Positions 36,871 through 44,122 of a stretch of DNA of 44,374 bases are shown in pieces. The stretch comes from CAVVIO01 sp963748095 (GTDB lineage: Bacteria > Bacteroidota > Bacteroidia > Bacteroidales > UBA10428), in the NCBI GenBank assembly GCA_963748095.1, contig CAVVIO010000059.1, positions 1-44,374 of the forward strand, read 5' to 3'. The notes under the pieces were generated by a model that was not told where the DNA came from, did not search any database, and saw only the letters and a list, made by a program, of their open reading frames with translations. The position numbers and the translations under genes are program-made. Positions within the stretch are counted from its first letter, which is position 1; each line of letters starts with the position of its first letter.

Positions 36871-37010
36871 TATGGCATATAATGTTTGGCAATGTGAAAT
36901 TGTTGGGTTTTCAGGCTGTGGTCTAGTCCACCGACAAGAATGCTGACGCGAGAAAAAACGCTCGCAAAATACTGAATCACAACTGTTTTATATTGTGTGT
37001 TGGGCGCCGT
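36871..37010 (-). repeat. attC-like imperfect palindrome 3, after the PD40 gene
   Basis: The right end is TGTGTTGGGCGCC, containing GTTGGGC (36999-37005), a GTTRRRY core, this time on the plus strand. The complement reads GCCCAACACACAATATAAAACAG, close to the left end of palindrome 1 (GCCCAACGTTCTGTGATATAAAACAC). The left end is TATGGCATATAATG, close to the right end of palindrome 2. It ends 6 bp before the stop codon at 37016. Confidence 0.5.
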
Positions 37011-37015
37011 AATTT

Positions 37016-37948
37016 TTATTTCTTTTTGTTTTCTGCTTCAAATTTAACTTTTTTCAATATCCTTTCAGTACTAACCCAGTATATATCCGATTCTATAGGT
37101 CCACTTTCACCAAAAGACATACGCGTGAAAAATAAATACTTATTATCCGCAGACACGAATGGTCTTAACTCCCAATCTTTTGTATTTATCGTTGAATCCA
37201 ATTTTATTGGCGAACTCCATTCATTGTTTGTATCTCGATAACTAATATATAAATCAGTATTTGTATTGTTGTTTGTGACATTGCTCAATATTGCAAAGCT
37301 TTCATTGGCTGAAACAAAAATACTTTCGTTATCTCCTTTTATGTTCAATTGATTCTCCTTTACAGCAGTCAAATACTTACCGCCATTTAATCTTGAGCTA
37401 TAAATCGTGGCAGGACAGTTTGCTACACCAATACAATTTCTACCTGATGAGAAATACAGCGTTTTATTTAAAGTCATACATACACTGCCTTCACGTGTAA
37501 CTGAATTTATTGGTTCAGGCAATTTAATAGGTTTTTCCCATCTATTATCAAGCTTATTTACTATCCAAATATCTGTAATGTAGGTTGCTGAATCTTGTTG
37601 GGTCTGGGTATATAATAAGGATTTGCCATCAGGTGTAAAAAAAGGAAGAAACATACTGGAATTGCCCAAAAAACTTGCAATCTCTGGTTTAGTCCATTTA
37701 TTATTAATCCTTTTTGAATAATAAATCTGTCCACTCTCATCTTTCATATCAAGAACTCCGTAAGCAAATTCTTTACAATCGGGTGAAAATGATATTCCGT
37801 ACTCAAATCTATTTTTAATAGAAACTAAATTAGACGCAAATATCTCAGGAATATCTTGCGGAGGATTTTGTCCAAAATAATCATTGGTTCCTTGTCCCTT
37901 GATAGAACCAGAGATTATCATTATTAATATAATCAGTATTGTTCTCAT
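37016..37948 (-). CDS. Exported PD40 beta-propeller (TolB-like) protein
   Basis: 310 residues. A signal peptide (MRTILIILIMIISGSIKGQ) is followed by a beta-propeller with PD40-type repeats: FEYGISFSPDCKEFAYGVLD, FLPFFTPDGKSLLYTQTQQ, VCMTLNKTLYFSSGRN, ESIFVSANESFAILSN and LRPFVSADNKYLFFTRMS. Each blade has the SPDGK-like turn, with the last strand followed by I/YW. TolB-like propellers bind partner proteins or peptides in the periplasm. The partner is unknown. It is followed by an imperfect palindrome and preceded by a recombinase remnant. Confidence 0.85.
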   Translation of the reverse strand: MRTILIILIMIISGSIKGQGTNDYFGQNPPQDIPEIFASNLVSIKNRFEYGISFSPDCKEFAYGVLDMKDESGQIYYSKRINNKWTKPEIASFLGNSSMFLPFFTPDGKSLLYTQTQQDSATYITDIWIVNKLDNRWEKPIKLPEPINSVTREGSVCMTLNKTLYFSSGRNCIGVANCPATIYSSRLNGGKYLTAVKENQLNIKGDNESIFVSANESFAILSNVTNNNTNTDLYISYRDTNNEWSSPIKLDSTINTKDWELRPFVSADNKYLFFTRMSFGESGPIESDIYWVSTERILKKVKFEAENKKK

Positions 37949-38000
37949 TTCAAATTGTCAAAATTTTGGGTAGTAGCGTTCTTCATTATGCCGCACAACA

Positions 38001-38189
38001 TTATATAAGCGCATTGTATTTATTTTTCATATAGCAATTTAAAAGGTGTGCTTTATTATCAAGCAAATCATCTGTCGGATTATTTATGCTTTTCCTTTCA
38101 TAATTTGAAATATGTGTATACATTTCGGTGGTTTTTAGACTTATGTGCCCTGTCTCTGCTTCCTCAACTCCCAACTCCCTATTCAGCAA
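38001..38189 (-). pseudogene. C-terminal remnant of a tyrosine recombinase
   Basis: A 62-codon frame reads ...EAETGHISLKTTEMYTHISN..., followed by NNPTDDLLDNKAHL. This is the end of XerC/D- or IntI-type integrases: the GH and the MYTHI segment hold the catalytic His and the nucleophile Tyr. The active domain upstream (Arg box) is absent, so it cannot work alone. A related, further decayed copy lies at 42665-42790. Both are followed by the same hairpin-bearing repeat. Confidence 0.7.
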
Positions 38190-38353
38190 CTAAATGTATA
38201 GCATAATTCCCTAAAAAACAAACAACTGTTTACCTCCCAAAAAACAAATCCAAAACTCCTATAACAAATCAGCAACCTGCCCGCGTGATGTTGTTCAACC
38301 GGGACTTCACTTCCGGGCACTACGTGCCGTGTGAAGCCCTGTTTATTGCCAGC
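38113..38353 (+). repeat. Direct repeat unit, copy 1 (integrase end plus hairpin)
   Basis: About 240 bp, strongly similar to 42737-42975. Shared parts are GTGTATACATTTCGG, GTGCCCTGTCTCTGCTTCC, CAACTGTTTACCTCCC, CAAATCCAAAACTCC, CCGGGCACTACGTGCCGTG and CCTGTTTATTG. A stem-loop (38304-38337) pairs CTTCAC...GGCAC with GTGCC...GTGAAG. Confidence 0.85.
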
Positions 38354-38380
38354 AGTGTTTTTATATTTTTATTTCTTTCT

Positions 38381-39277
38381 TCAGGATATTAAAGTTATTC
38401 CTGTCAAATTAGCAAGATTGTTTTTCAAGAAAGCATAAGTCAATTTATCAACTTTACAATTAATAAACTGCACTCGTTTAAATTTCTTGTTGTTTTTAAA
38501 AAATGTATTTAGTAGTGTTGCATTTTGAAATTTAACACCATAAAATGAACAATTTTCAAAACGACTGTCCTCTATTGTACCTTCAAAAACAATATCCTGA
38601 ATTGCCATATCAATAAAATTTGTACCATTAAGCTTAGCATTTAAAATCGTATTTTTACCGAAGCCTCCATTATTAAATTCCCCTTCAGTTAAATCAGTTC
38701 CCGTAAAATCACAACTTTCAATAAAGCTCTTTGAAAATTTAGTGCCTTTTAGTGAACAGTTACTAAAATCATTCTTATTTATCATTGAATTCTGAATCTG
38801 GCTGTTACTGATATCGGAGTTTGTAAAGTCGCAGTTATACACATTATTGCTATTTAGAAAAAGTCCCGACAATTCCGAACCAACAAACATACAACTTTGA
38901 ATATTTGAGTTGCTTAATTTTTCGTGCAAATTTTTCAGTCCTGAAAAGTCACTATCGATCAAGTTTAATTTTGACATATCCCAACTTGACCTTTTCTTTT
39001 TAGTTTTTAACAACTCATTTGAATTATTATCAGTTTTCTCTAAAACTGTCATTTCTGCATCAATAGTTTGAAAATTTTCAGAAAAATAATTGAGGTCTAC
39101 GCCCAAAATTTCTGCAAGTCGATTTAATGTTGTAATGTCAGGCATTGACTCACCTCTTTCCCATTTTCCTACTGCCTGTGGGCTTATGGCTATTTGTTTT
39201 GCTAACTCTGCCTGAGACAGGTTTTTGTTTTTTCTTGCTGTGGCAATTTTATTGCCTATAATATTTGAATTTATCAT
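38381..39277 (-). CDS. XRE-type regulator fused to pentapeptide repeats
   Basis: 298 residues. Residues 9-62 are a helix-turn-helix of the XRE/Cro type (ATARKNKNLSQAELAKQIAISPQAVGKWERGESMPDITTLNRLAEILGV). From about residue 105 the chain becomes a right-handed pentapeptide-repeat solenoid, with steps such as NNVYNCDFTNSDISNSQIQ, NCSLKGTKFSKSFIESCDFTGTDLTEGEF and GRF-like units to the end. The repeats could mimic DNA, as in Qnr/MfpA-type proteins, or bind protein. The combination suggests a DNA-binding regulator with a solenoid sensor or a DNA-mimic control. A 7-bp gap separates it from the upstream hydrolase gene. Confidence 0.8.
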   Translation of the reverse strand: MINSNIIGNKIATARKNKNLSQAELAKQIAISPQAVGKWERGESMPDITTLNRLAEILGVDLNYFSENFQTIDAEMTVLEKTDNNSNELLKTKKKRSSWDMSKLNLIDSDFSGLKNLHEKLSNSNIQSCMFVGSELSGLFLNSNNVYNCDFTNSDISNSQIQNSMINKNDFSNCSLKGTKFSKSFIESCDFTGTDLTEGEFNNGGFGKNTILNAKLNGTNFIDMAIQDIVFEGTIEDSRFENCSFYGVKFQNATLLNTFFKNNKKFKRVQFINCKVDKLTYAFLKNNLANLTGITLIS

Positions 39278-39284
39278 TTTAATA

Positions 39285-40145
39285 CTATTTAATCCTGCAG
39301 TTACTTAATGTTACTATTTCCCTTACAGCATCAGCCACTGCAAGAAAGTCTTTTTTTAGAATATGGTCGTGGTTGCTTTTTACTTTCGCATTGATTTTGA
39401 TGTTGGGATTTCGTTCTACTACTGCATTTACTCCTGCTCGGATAAGCTCTTGTTCGTCACCTTTACTTCCTAAAGATGAACCTGAAGCAAGTACATATAG
39501 AGTTGGTACCGTGATTTTATTTACAACCGGGTCCAGCTCTTTTTTACCAGCTAACCAACCAAGTTCTATATTTATCTCCGCCATTTTTGAAGCTGACAAT
39601 CTTGGTGTAATACCTGTAGGACGAAGAAGCCACATTAAAGGATTTAACCATCGAAATAGCTTTCTTATTCGTGTTGCCATTTCTGGTGTCATCCAGTCAT
39701 AAGGTTGTGCACCGTCAACCAGCACAGCACCATAACAACGGGCAGGATTAAAACTTGCCCAATGTGCAGCAATAAAAGCACCGTAGGACCAACCAATCAC
39801 TATACATTTTTTTATTCCTCTTGCAGCTAAAACAGCATCTACATCACGAACACAAGCTTCAAAAGAATAGTCAGAAGATATACCTGATTTTCTACCTCTT
39901 GCTCTTTCATCATAAGTGATGTGCCTAAAGTCAGAACCTAGTTCTGCAATGACTTTACTCCAGTAATTCCGGGTGGCGAATTGACCATTTAAGTATATCA
40001 AAGGAATTCCTGCCCCACCAGTGTCGGTGACATGCAATGCTGTGTCATCAACAGGTAACAATCCAATCCAGGCTTGTTGAACTTGATTATTACTTTTAAT
40101 TGCATCGGCAGTTTTATTGCCTACTGATTTTAAATTTAGCATCAT
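39285..40145 (-). CDS. Alpha/beta hydrolase
   Basis: 286 residues, no signal peptide. Catalytic Ser120 sits in VIGWSYGAFIAAHWA (GxSxG). The oxyanion region is LIYLNGQFATRNYWSKV, and the end carries KVKSNHDHILKKDFLAVADAV with the likely catalytic His; the Asp is probably in VLVDGAQ or LDPVV. The fold is of the esterase/hydrolase type. The substrate is unknown. The gene ends 7 bp before the XRE-pentapeptide gene, so both may share a transcript and form one two-gene unit. Confidence 0.85.
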   Translation of the reverse strand: MMLNLKSVGNKTADAIKSNNQVQQAWIGLLPVDDTALHVTDTGGAGIPLIYLNGQFATRNYWSKVIAELGSDFRHITYDERARGRKSGISSDYSFEACVRDVDAVLAARGIKKCIVIGWSYGAFIAAHWASFNPARCYGAVLVDGAQPYDWMTPEMATRIRKLFRWLNPLMWLLRPTGITPRLSASKMAEINIELGWLAGKKELDPVVNKITVPTLYVLASGSSLGSKGDEQELIRAGVNAVVERNPNIKINAKVKSNHDHILKKDFLAVADAVREIVTLSNCRIK

Positions 40146-40337
40146 ATTATTTTATTTTTTTGATACCACAAAGTTATTTCGTCCAATAACCGTAAACAAA
40201 TAAAGTCCGTTACCATTAGTTGCTTCTTCGCTACTTTCAGTTGTATTTTGACAACTATATATTGTTTTAATGTCTTTTGTTAATTTCCGTCTCAAATTTC
40301 TATTTAAATTGTCATGGTTGTTCGGCTGTTAAATATT
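40146..40337. other. Spacer upstream of the hydrolase
   Basis: AT-rich; likely holds the promoter of the hydrolase/XRE unit. No further feature seen. Confidence 0.4.
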
Positions 40338-40500
40338 GCTGGTAACGGATGGCAGTAAGAAATCGTTGCGCATTTCGGAGCAAAAACTTATCAGACCGCT
40401 AAGCCGTTTATTAAAAGTTATGTCGTTCAAACCTGCTTGCCAGCACGCAGGTTTAGAACTTTCTGCTCAATGTTTTTACCGTGTGTTGGCGGTACGTGCA
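40338..40500 (-). repeat. attC-like imperfect palindrome 4, after plsC
   Basis: The left arm TGGTAACGGATGGCAGTAAG continues to GCATTTCGGAGCAAAAACTT. The right end is TTACCGTGTGTTGGCGG. The arms pair weakly. The inner ATTTCGGAGC is shared with palindrome 5 (41858-41870) and GATTTCAAAGC in palindrome 6. A 3' unit end lies at 40518. Weakest of the set. Confidence 0.4.
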
Positions 40501-40517
40501 AACATTATTGGGAATTT

Positions 40518-41273
40518 CTACTGCCCTAATGCTGCTTTAATTTTCAACTCAACTTTCAACATTAAATCCTCATCACTTAATCCGTTCCTATTAACGGGCT
40601 TTAAAGCTGTGTAATTTAATTTCAATCCAATATTTAAAGGGAAATTACCATACCTATGAAGCTTGTAATTACCATCAATTACATGTGGAACAACTATAGC
40701 CGATGGGGACGCTTTTAACAAGGTTTTAAATCCGGCAGTTTGAAACGACTTTACCAATCCATTTTTACTACGGGTTCCTTCAGGAAACAGGCAAGCGGAG
40801 TAATTTTTTAACTCAAGGTTTTCACCCAATTTAAAAATTTCACGTATTGACTGCGAACCATTGCCCCTATCAATTAGCACCGAACCACCCTTTTGCAAAT
40901 TATACGATACACTTGGCAAATTCTTACCCAGCCCCTTTTTAGATATAAATTTTGGATGATGTTTTCTGAACCCGACACCAACGGGGGCAATATCATGCAT
41001 GCTTTGATGATTCGAAATTATTATCAAGGGCTTATCTTTGGGCAGGTCCTTAAACCCTTTAAAAACCGGACGACACAGTAATGTATATAAATTCAGCACC
41101 AGACAAATATTTAAACCATCAACCACCAATTTATGTGCTTTATATCCGCCCAGGTTATATGCCAATAATTGAGCAACATGAAAGACTAAAAGGATAATAG
41201 CAAAAAGTGTATAATAGATAATTGTAAAAAAGCAGGCTAAAATTTTTCTCATAAAAAAGGAATTTTCTACCAC
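40518..41273 (-). CDS. plsC: 1-acyl-sn-glycerol-3-phosphate acyltransferase
   Basis: 251 residues from the first ATG; the second ATG (residue 8) is also possible. An N-terminal hydrophobic segment (ILACFFTIIYYTLFAIILLVFHVAQ) anchors it in the inner membrane. Block I is SNHQSMHDIAP (His89, Asp94), block III is CLFPEGTRSKNG, and the block II region lies in between (VGVGFRKHHPKFISKKGLG). It adds the second acyl chain to lysophosphatidate in phospholipid synthesis. Located inside the cassette-type array, it may be an accessory paralogue and not the essential copy. Confidence 0.9.
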   Translation of the reverse strand: MVENSFFMRKILACFFTIIYYTLFAIILLVFHVAQLLAYNLGGYKAHKLVVDGLNICLVLNLYTLLCRPVFKGFKDLPKDKPLIIISNHQSMHDIAPVGVGFRKHHPKFISKKGLGKNLPSVSYNLQKGGSVLIDRGNGSQSIREIFKLGENLELKNYSACLFPEGTRSKNGLVKSFQTAGFKTLLKASPSAIVVPHVIDGNYKLHRYGNFPLNIGLKLNYTALKPVNRNGLSDEDLMLKVELKIKAALGQ

Positions 41274-41451
41274 AAAAATAGTCCAATAAGTCTAATATAA
41301 TTGTCTTATTGTTTACTATTGATACTTTGCAAGCACCTTGTTCCGGATTTTTAATCCGGGTTTTGAATTAAATTACCGGTTATTTATCATGGTAATACTT
41401 TATAAGTCCACTTTTATTATCCGAATAAAATCAGCAGGAACATTGGTATTA

Positions 41452-41607
41452 CTAATTAGTGCCTGTCCATAAAGTCAAGTGTTTGCTCTATAAAGTTCGA
41501 ATTCAAGGCGTGCGAGAAATTTAAACCACAGAATACTAATGTATTTGAGGATTTGAATTTTGAGCGACAACGTAGAAGTCGGACTTTATAGACAAACACT
41601 AATTAGT
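41452..41607 (+). mobile_element. Non-autonomous repeat element A, reference copy
   Basis: About 156 bp with terminal inverted repeats of about 25 bp: CTAATTAGTGCCTGTCCATA on the left and the complement of TATAGACAAACACTAATTAG on the right. No ORF. Inverted copies lie at 6160-6370 and 7284-7386. The right end overlaps the start of element B. Confidence 0.85.
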
Positions 41608-41752
41608 ATTTGCCCGAAAAGTCCGATGTCAGATAAGAAAAGTTCAATTTCAAGGCTTGTGAAGTCAGAAAATCCGTAGTTTACTAATGTAAATGAGGTA
41701 TTTTCTGACTAGTATATCGCAGAAAATGGAGTTTTCTTGCCGACACTAATTA
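41598..41752 (+). mobile_element. Non-autonomous repeat element B, reference copy
   Basis: About 155 bp. Imperfect terminal inverted repeats are ACTAATTAGTATTTGCCCGA and the complement of TTTTCTTGCCGACACTAATTAC. A close inverted copy lies at 7140-7291. No ORF. It shares the TAATTAGT terminus with element A, suggesting related transposition ends. Confidence 0.85.
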
Positions 41753-41824
41753 CAATCCAGATCGAATTTATTAGTTCATCAATTTCAAAACTGAGCAGCC
41801 ACATCTCGCTGACTTGCTCTCAGC

Positions 41825-41967
41825 ATTACCGCCAACGGACGGCGGTATGCGCCGTAGGGGATTTCGGAGCTGCGTCTGTATCACCCGTTACGAACCTTGA
41901 TGCGAGCTGAAACGCTTGATTTACCACTAAAACCCCTATGGCGTATGACCGCTTGTTGGTGGCTGGC
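41825..41967 (-). repeat. attC-like imperfect palindrome 5, after the isochorismatase-like gene
   Basis: The left arm GCCAACGGACGGCGGTATGC goes on GCCGTAGGGG. On the complement the right arm is CCACCAACAAGCGGTCATAC continuing GCCATAGGGG. The inner pairing GCGGTATGCGCCGTAGGGG with CCCCTATGGCGTATGACCGC is strong. The left arm carries ATTTCGGAGC. The stop codon of the gene is at 41972. Confidence 0.65.
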
Positions 41968-41971
41968 TTTT

Positions 41972-42547
41972 TTATATGTCTATTTTAGCTTTTAATTCTT
42001 TTGTTTTTATGACTGTTACAAATTCCTTGTGTAAACTTGCTAAGGCTGTATTATGTATAATATCAGCAGAATATTTTTGTCCATCAGCTCCTACTTTGTC
42101 AAATGTCGCTGTCGCATCTGAAACTACAAAAGTATCATATCCATAATCTCCTGCCATTCTTGCTGTCGTAGATATACAATGGTCAGTTGTCAAACCAACT
42201 ATTATGAGTTTTTTTATATTGGATTTATCAAGCTGCTCTTTCAGGTCTGTCCCAATAAATGCGCTATGTACATTCTTTTTAACTATTTGTTCTCCTTCAT
42301 TCGGCTTTATTATATCTTGAAACTCATTTCCAATTTTCCCTTCCACAAATTTTGATTTAGGGTGTGTTGAACAGTGCTGAATGTGAAAAATTGGCAAATT
42401 ATTTTGTCTCCAAAAATCAAGGAGTTCCCTCGCATTAGTCTCTGCATCAGGATTGTTTCTCTGTCCGCCCCAGTACTTAATATCTTCTTCTTCAAAGCCC
42501 TTTTGTATATCAATCAGGATTAAAGCTGGTTTGTCTTGTTTTGTCAT
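41972..42547 (-). CDS. Isochorismatase-like cysteine hydrolase
   Basis: 191 residues with the catalytic triad of this family. Asp13 is in ALILIDIQKGF, Lys91 in VKKNVHSAFIGTDL, and Cys124 in VGLTTDHCISTTARMAGDYGYD. The cis-peptide Gly-Leu before Thr-Thr-Asp is typical. Members cleave isochorismate, nicotinamide, N-carbamoyl amines or similar amides in the cytosol; the substrate here is unknown. It is a single-gene unit, followed 4 bp later by a strong imperfect palindrome. Confidence 0.9.
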   Translation of the reverse strand: MTKQDKPALILIDIQKGFEEEDIKYWGGQRNNPDAETNARELLDFWRQNNLPIFHIQHCSTHPKSKFVEGKIGNEFQDIIKPNEGEQIVKKNVHSAFIGTDLKEQLDKSNIKKLIIVGLTTDHCISTTARMAGDYGYDTFVVSDATATFDKVGADGQKYSADIIHNTALASLHKEFVTVIKTKELKAKIDI

Positions 42548-42664
42548 ATTTTTTTTGTTTTTTAATCAACATAATTTCAGAGCGAGGTGTTTTTTAAGCT
42601 TGCCACCAACTAGTCTGTATGTAGCATAAAACTATACAATATCTCCAATATATGGAAATATTGT

Positions 42665-42790
42665 CAACTTTTGGTATATAATATTTCCAGGTCATCAACT
42701 TATCATTTATGTTTTTCAATTCATCTTTTGAAACCGGTGTATACATTTCGGATGTTTTTAAACCTTACGTGCCCTGTCTCTGCTTCCCCA
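42665..42790 (-). pseudogene. Second, decayed tyrosine recombinase C-terminal remnant
   Basis: In two frames the complement reads EAETGHV and KTSEMYTPVSKDELKNINDK. This equals the integrase end TGHxxxKTTEMYTHVSKDELKxIxxPLD, including the nucleophile Tyr region. A one-base shift separates the two parts. It is homologous to the remnant at 38001-38189 but has a different C-terminal tail, so the two copies diverged separately. Confidence 0.6.
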
Positions 42791-42975
42791 ACTCCCAACT
42801 TCCTATTCAGCAACTAAATGTAAACATAAATTCCTGAAAAACAAACAACTGTTTACCTCCCAAAAAACAAATCCAAAACTCCTGTAACAAATCAGCATCC
42901 TGCCCGCGTGATTTTGTTCAACCGGGGCTTCACTACCGGGCACTACGTGCCGTGTGAAGCCCTGTTTATTGTCAG
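42737..42975 (+). repeat. Direct repeat unit, copy 2 (integrase end plus hairpin)
   Basis: Similar over about 240 bp to 38113-38353. The stem-loop near 42924-42962 is better here: GGGCTTCAC...GGGCAC pairs with GTGCC...GTGAAGCCC around a TAC loop. A third minus-strand gene (42985-43542) follows immediately, as at 38381. Confidence 0.85.
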
Positions 42976-42984
42976 CTGGCATTT

Positions 42985-43542
42985 TTATTCATTTTTCTTA
43001 TTATAAATTCCAAGTTTGTTTTGTTCAGCATAATTTTCTGCTACGATAATTTTATCAATAAATGACTTATAGTCACGCTTTGATATGAAAACTTTGACAA
43101 CTGGTTTTTCAGTGTCTTCATATAAATCTTTTTCCCATTTTTTCATTTCGTCCCAAGTTTCTGGTCGCTGCATCGTTCCTCCTGGAAAACAACCTTGTTT
43201 AATCAAGTAAATATTTAAAGTGTCATTTTTATCCACAATCGAACAATAAGTCATCTTTGAATTAGGATCATCATTCATGGTAGGACCAAAACTAGAAACA
43301 GGGATTATTTTTGCATTATCGTGTTTTACTAACCAATCTTGAATAATCGAATCAGAATTTTCAGACCTTGGGGTTCTAAAGAATCCTTGTCCAAGCAAAC
43401 AAAAAATGTTTGAGCTATCAGCATTTTGATATCCAAAAATTGATTCAAATTTAAAATCAGCAAGTTTGAGTTCATCATTCTGTTGCTGTCCAAAACATGT
43501 CAATTGAATTAGAATCTTTAAAATTATAATTATGTATCTCAT
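42985..43542 (-). CDS. Exported protein of unknown function with a nuclease-like tail
   Basis: 185 residues. A signal-type N terminus (MRYIIIILKILIQLTCFGQQQ) is followed by FESIFGYQNADSSNIFCLLGQGFF and LIKQGCFPGGTMQRPETWDEMKKWEKDLYED. The end KVFISKRDYKSFIDKIIVAENYAEQNKLGIY resembles the C-terminal tail of SNase-like nucleases (AxxxAxxxxLGIW), but the catalytic Arg/Glu pattern is not clear. I cannot call it a nuclease. It is a single-gene unit after a hairpin repeat. Confidence 0.6.
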   Translation of the reverse strand: MRYIIIILKILIQLTCFGQQQNDELKLADFKFESIFGYQNADSSNIFCLLGQGFFRTPRSENSDSIIQDWLVKHDNAKIIPVSSFGPTMNDDPNSKMTYCSIVDKNDTLNIYLIKQGCFPGGTMQRPETWDEMKKWEKDLYEDTEKPVVKVFISKRDYKSFIDKIIVAENYAEQNKLGIYNKKNE

Positions 43543-43562
43543 ATGCAGTGTGTTTTATACTT

Positions 43563-43694
43563 GTTGGTAACGAAAGGCAATATGCGGAGGCCGGGATTTC
43601 AAAGCTCAAAACTGTCAAACCCCAGTAATTTTGAGTATATGTATAAAAGTTCAAATTAACAACACCCCCGGCTTAAGTATATTGCGTGTTATCG
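43563..43694 (-). repeat. attC-like imperfect palindrome 6
   Basis: The left arm TTGGTAACGAAAGGCAATAT continues GCGGAGGCCGGGATTTC. On the complement the right arm is CCGATAACACGCAATATACT followed by TAAGCCGGGG. Pairing GCAATAT with GCAATAT and GGCCGGG with AGCCGGG is clear. It ends 6 bp before the stop codon at 43700. Confidence 0.65.
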
Positions 43695-43699
43695 GATTT

Positions 43700-44077
43700 T
43701 TATTCTTCAATCCGTTTATTTTCTTCTAATGGCATAAATAAATCTCCATATTTTTCGGTGTAATTATCTTCAATATAATTAGTCAAGCCTGGAGCAAGAT
43801 AATAACGACCTGGTTCATTTCTATATTCTCTCCAATCGTGTAATAGTGTTAACTGAAATCCTTTATCTTTAGCCCATAATTCAACTTCCAAACTTGTTTC
43901 ATAATAATCAAGTTCTGCATTAATATTTATGGTTTCTTTGTTATCAAAGTATTCTCGAATAATTGGTTTTCCAGTCCGCCCTGAAAAGAAAGAAACTTTT
44001 AAAGACTTTTCATCTTTTGGCATAATCTCCAAAATATTACCTGCTTTATTCCTCCATTTTCCTATAAACCTATCCAT
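43700..44077 (-). CDS. Small cytosolic protein of unknown function
   Basis: 125 residues, no signal peptide. The start MDRFIGKWRNKAGNILEIMP and strands SLKVSFFSGRTGKP, YDYYETSLEVELWAKDKGFQLTLL suggest a lipocalin- or calycin-like beta barrel (GKW...start is typical), but the family is not certain. The end YLAPGLTNYIEDNYTEKYGDLFM is acidic. It follows the immunity-like gene at 44123 and is itself followed by palindrome 6, so these two genes may form one unit. Confidence 0.6.
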   Translation of the reverse strand: MDRFIGKWRNKAGNILEIMPKDEKSLKVSFFSGRTGKPIIREYFDNKETININAELDYYETSLEVELWAKDKGFQLTLLHDWREYRNEPGRYYLAPGLTNYIEDNYTEKYGDLFMPLEENKRIEE

Positions 44078-44122
44078 TCATTCATTTTTTAATTCCAGTA
44101 TTATCCCCGTACTTGTCAATCA

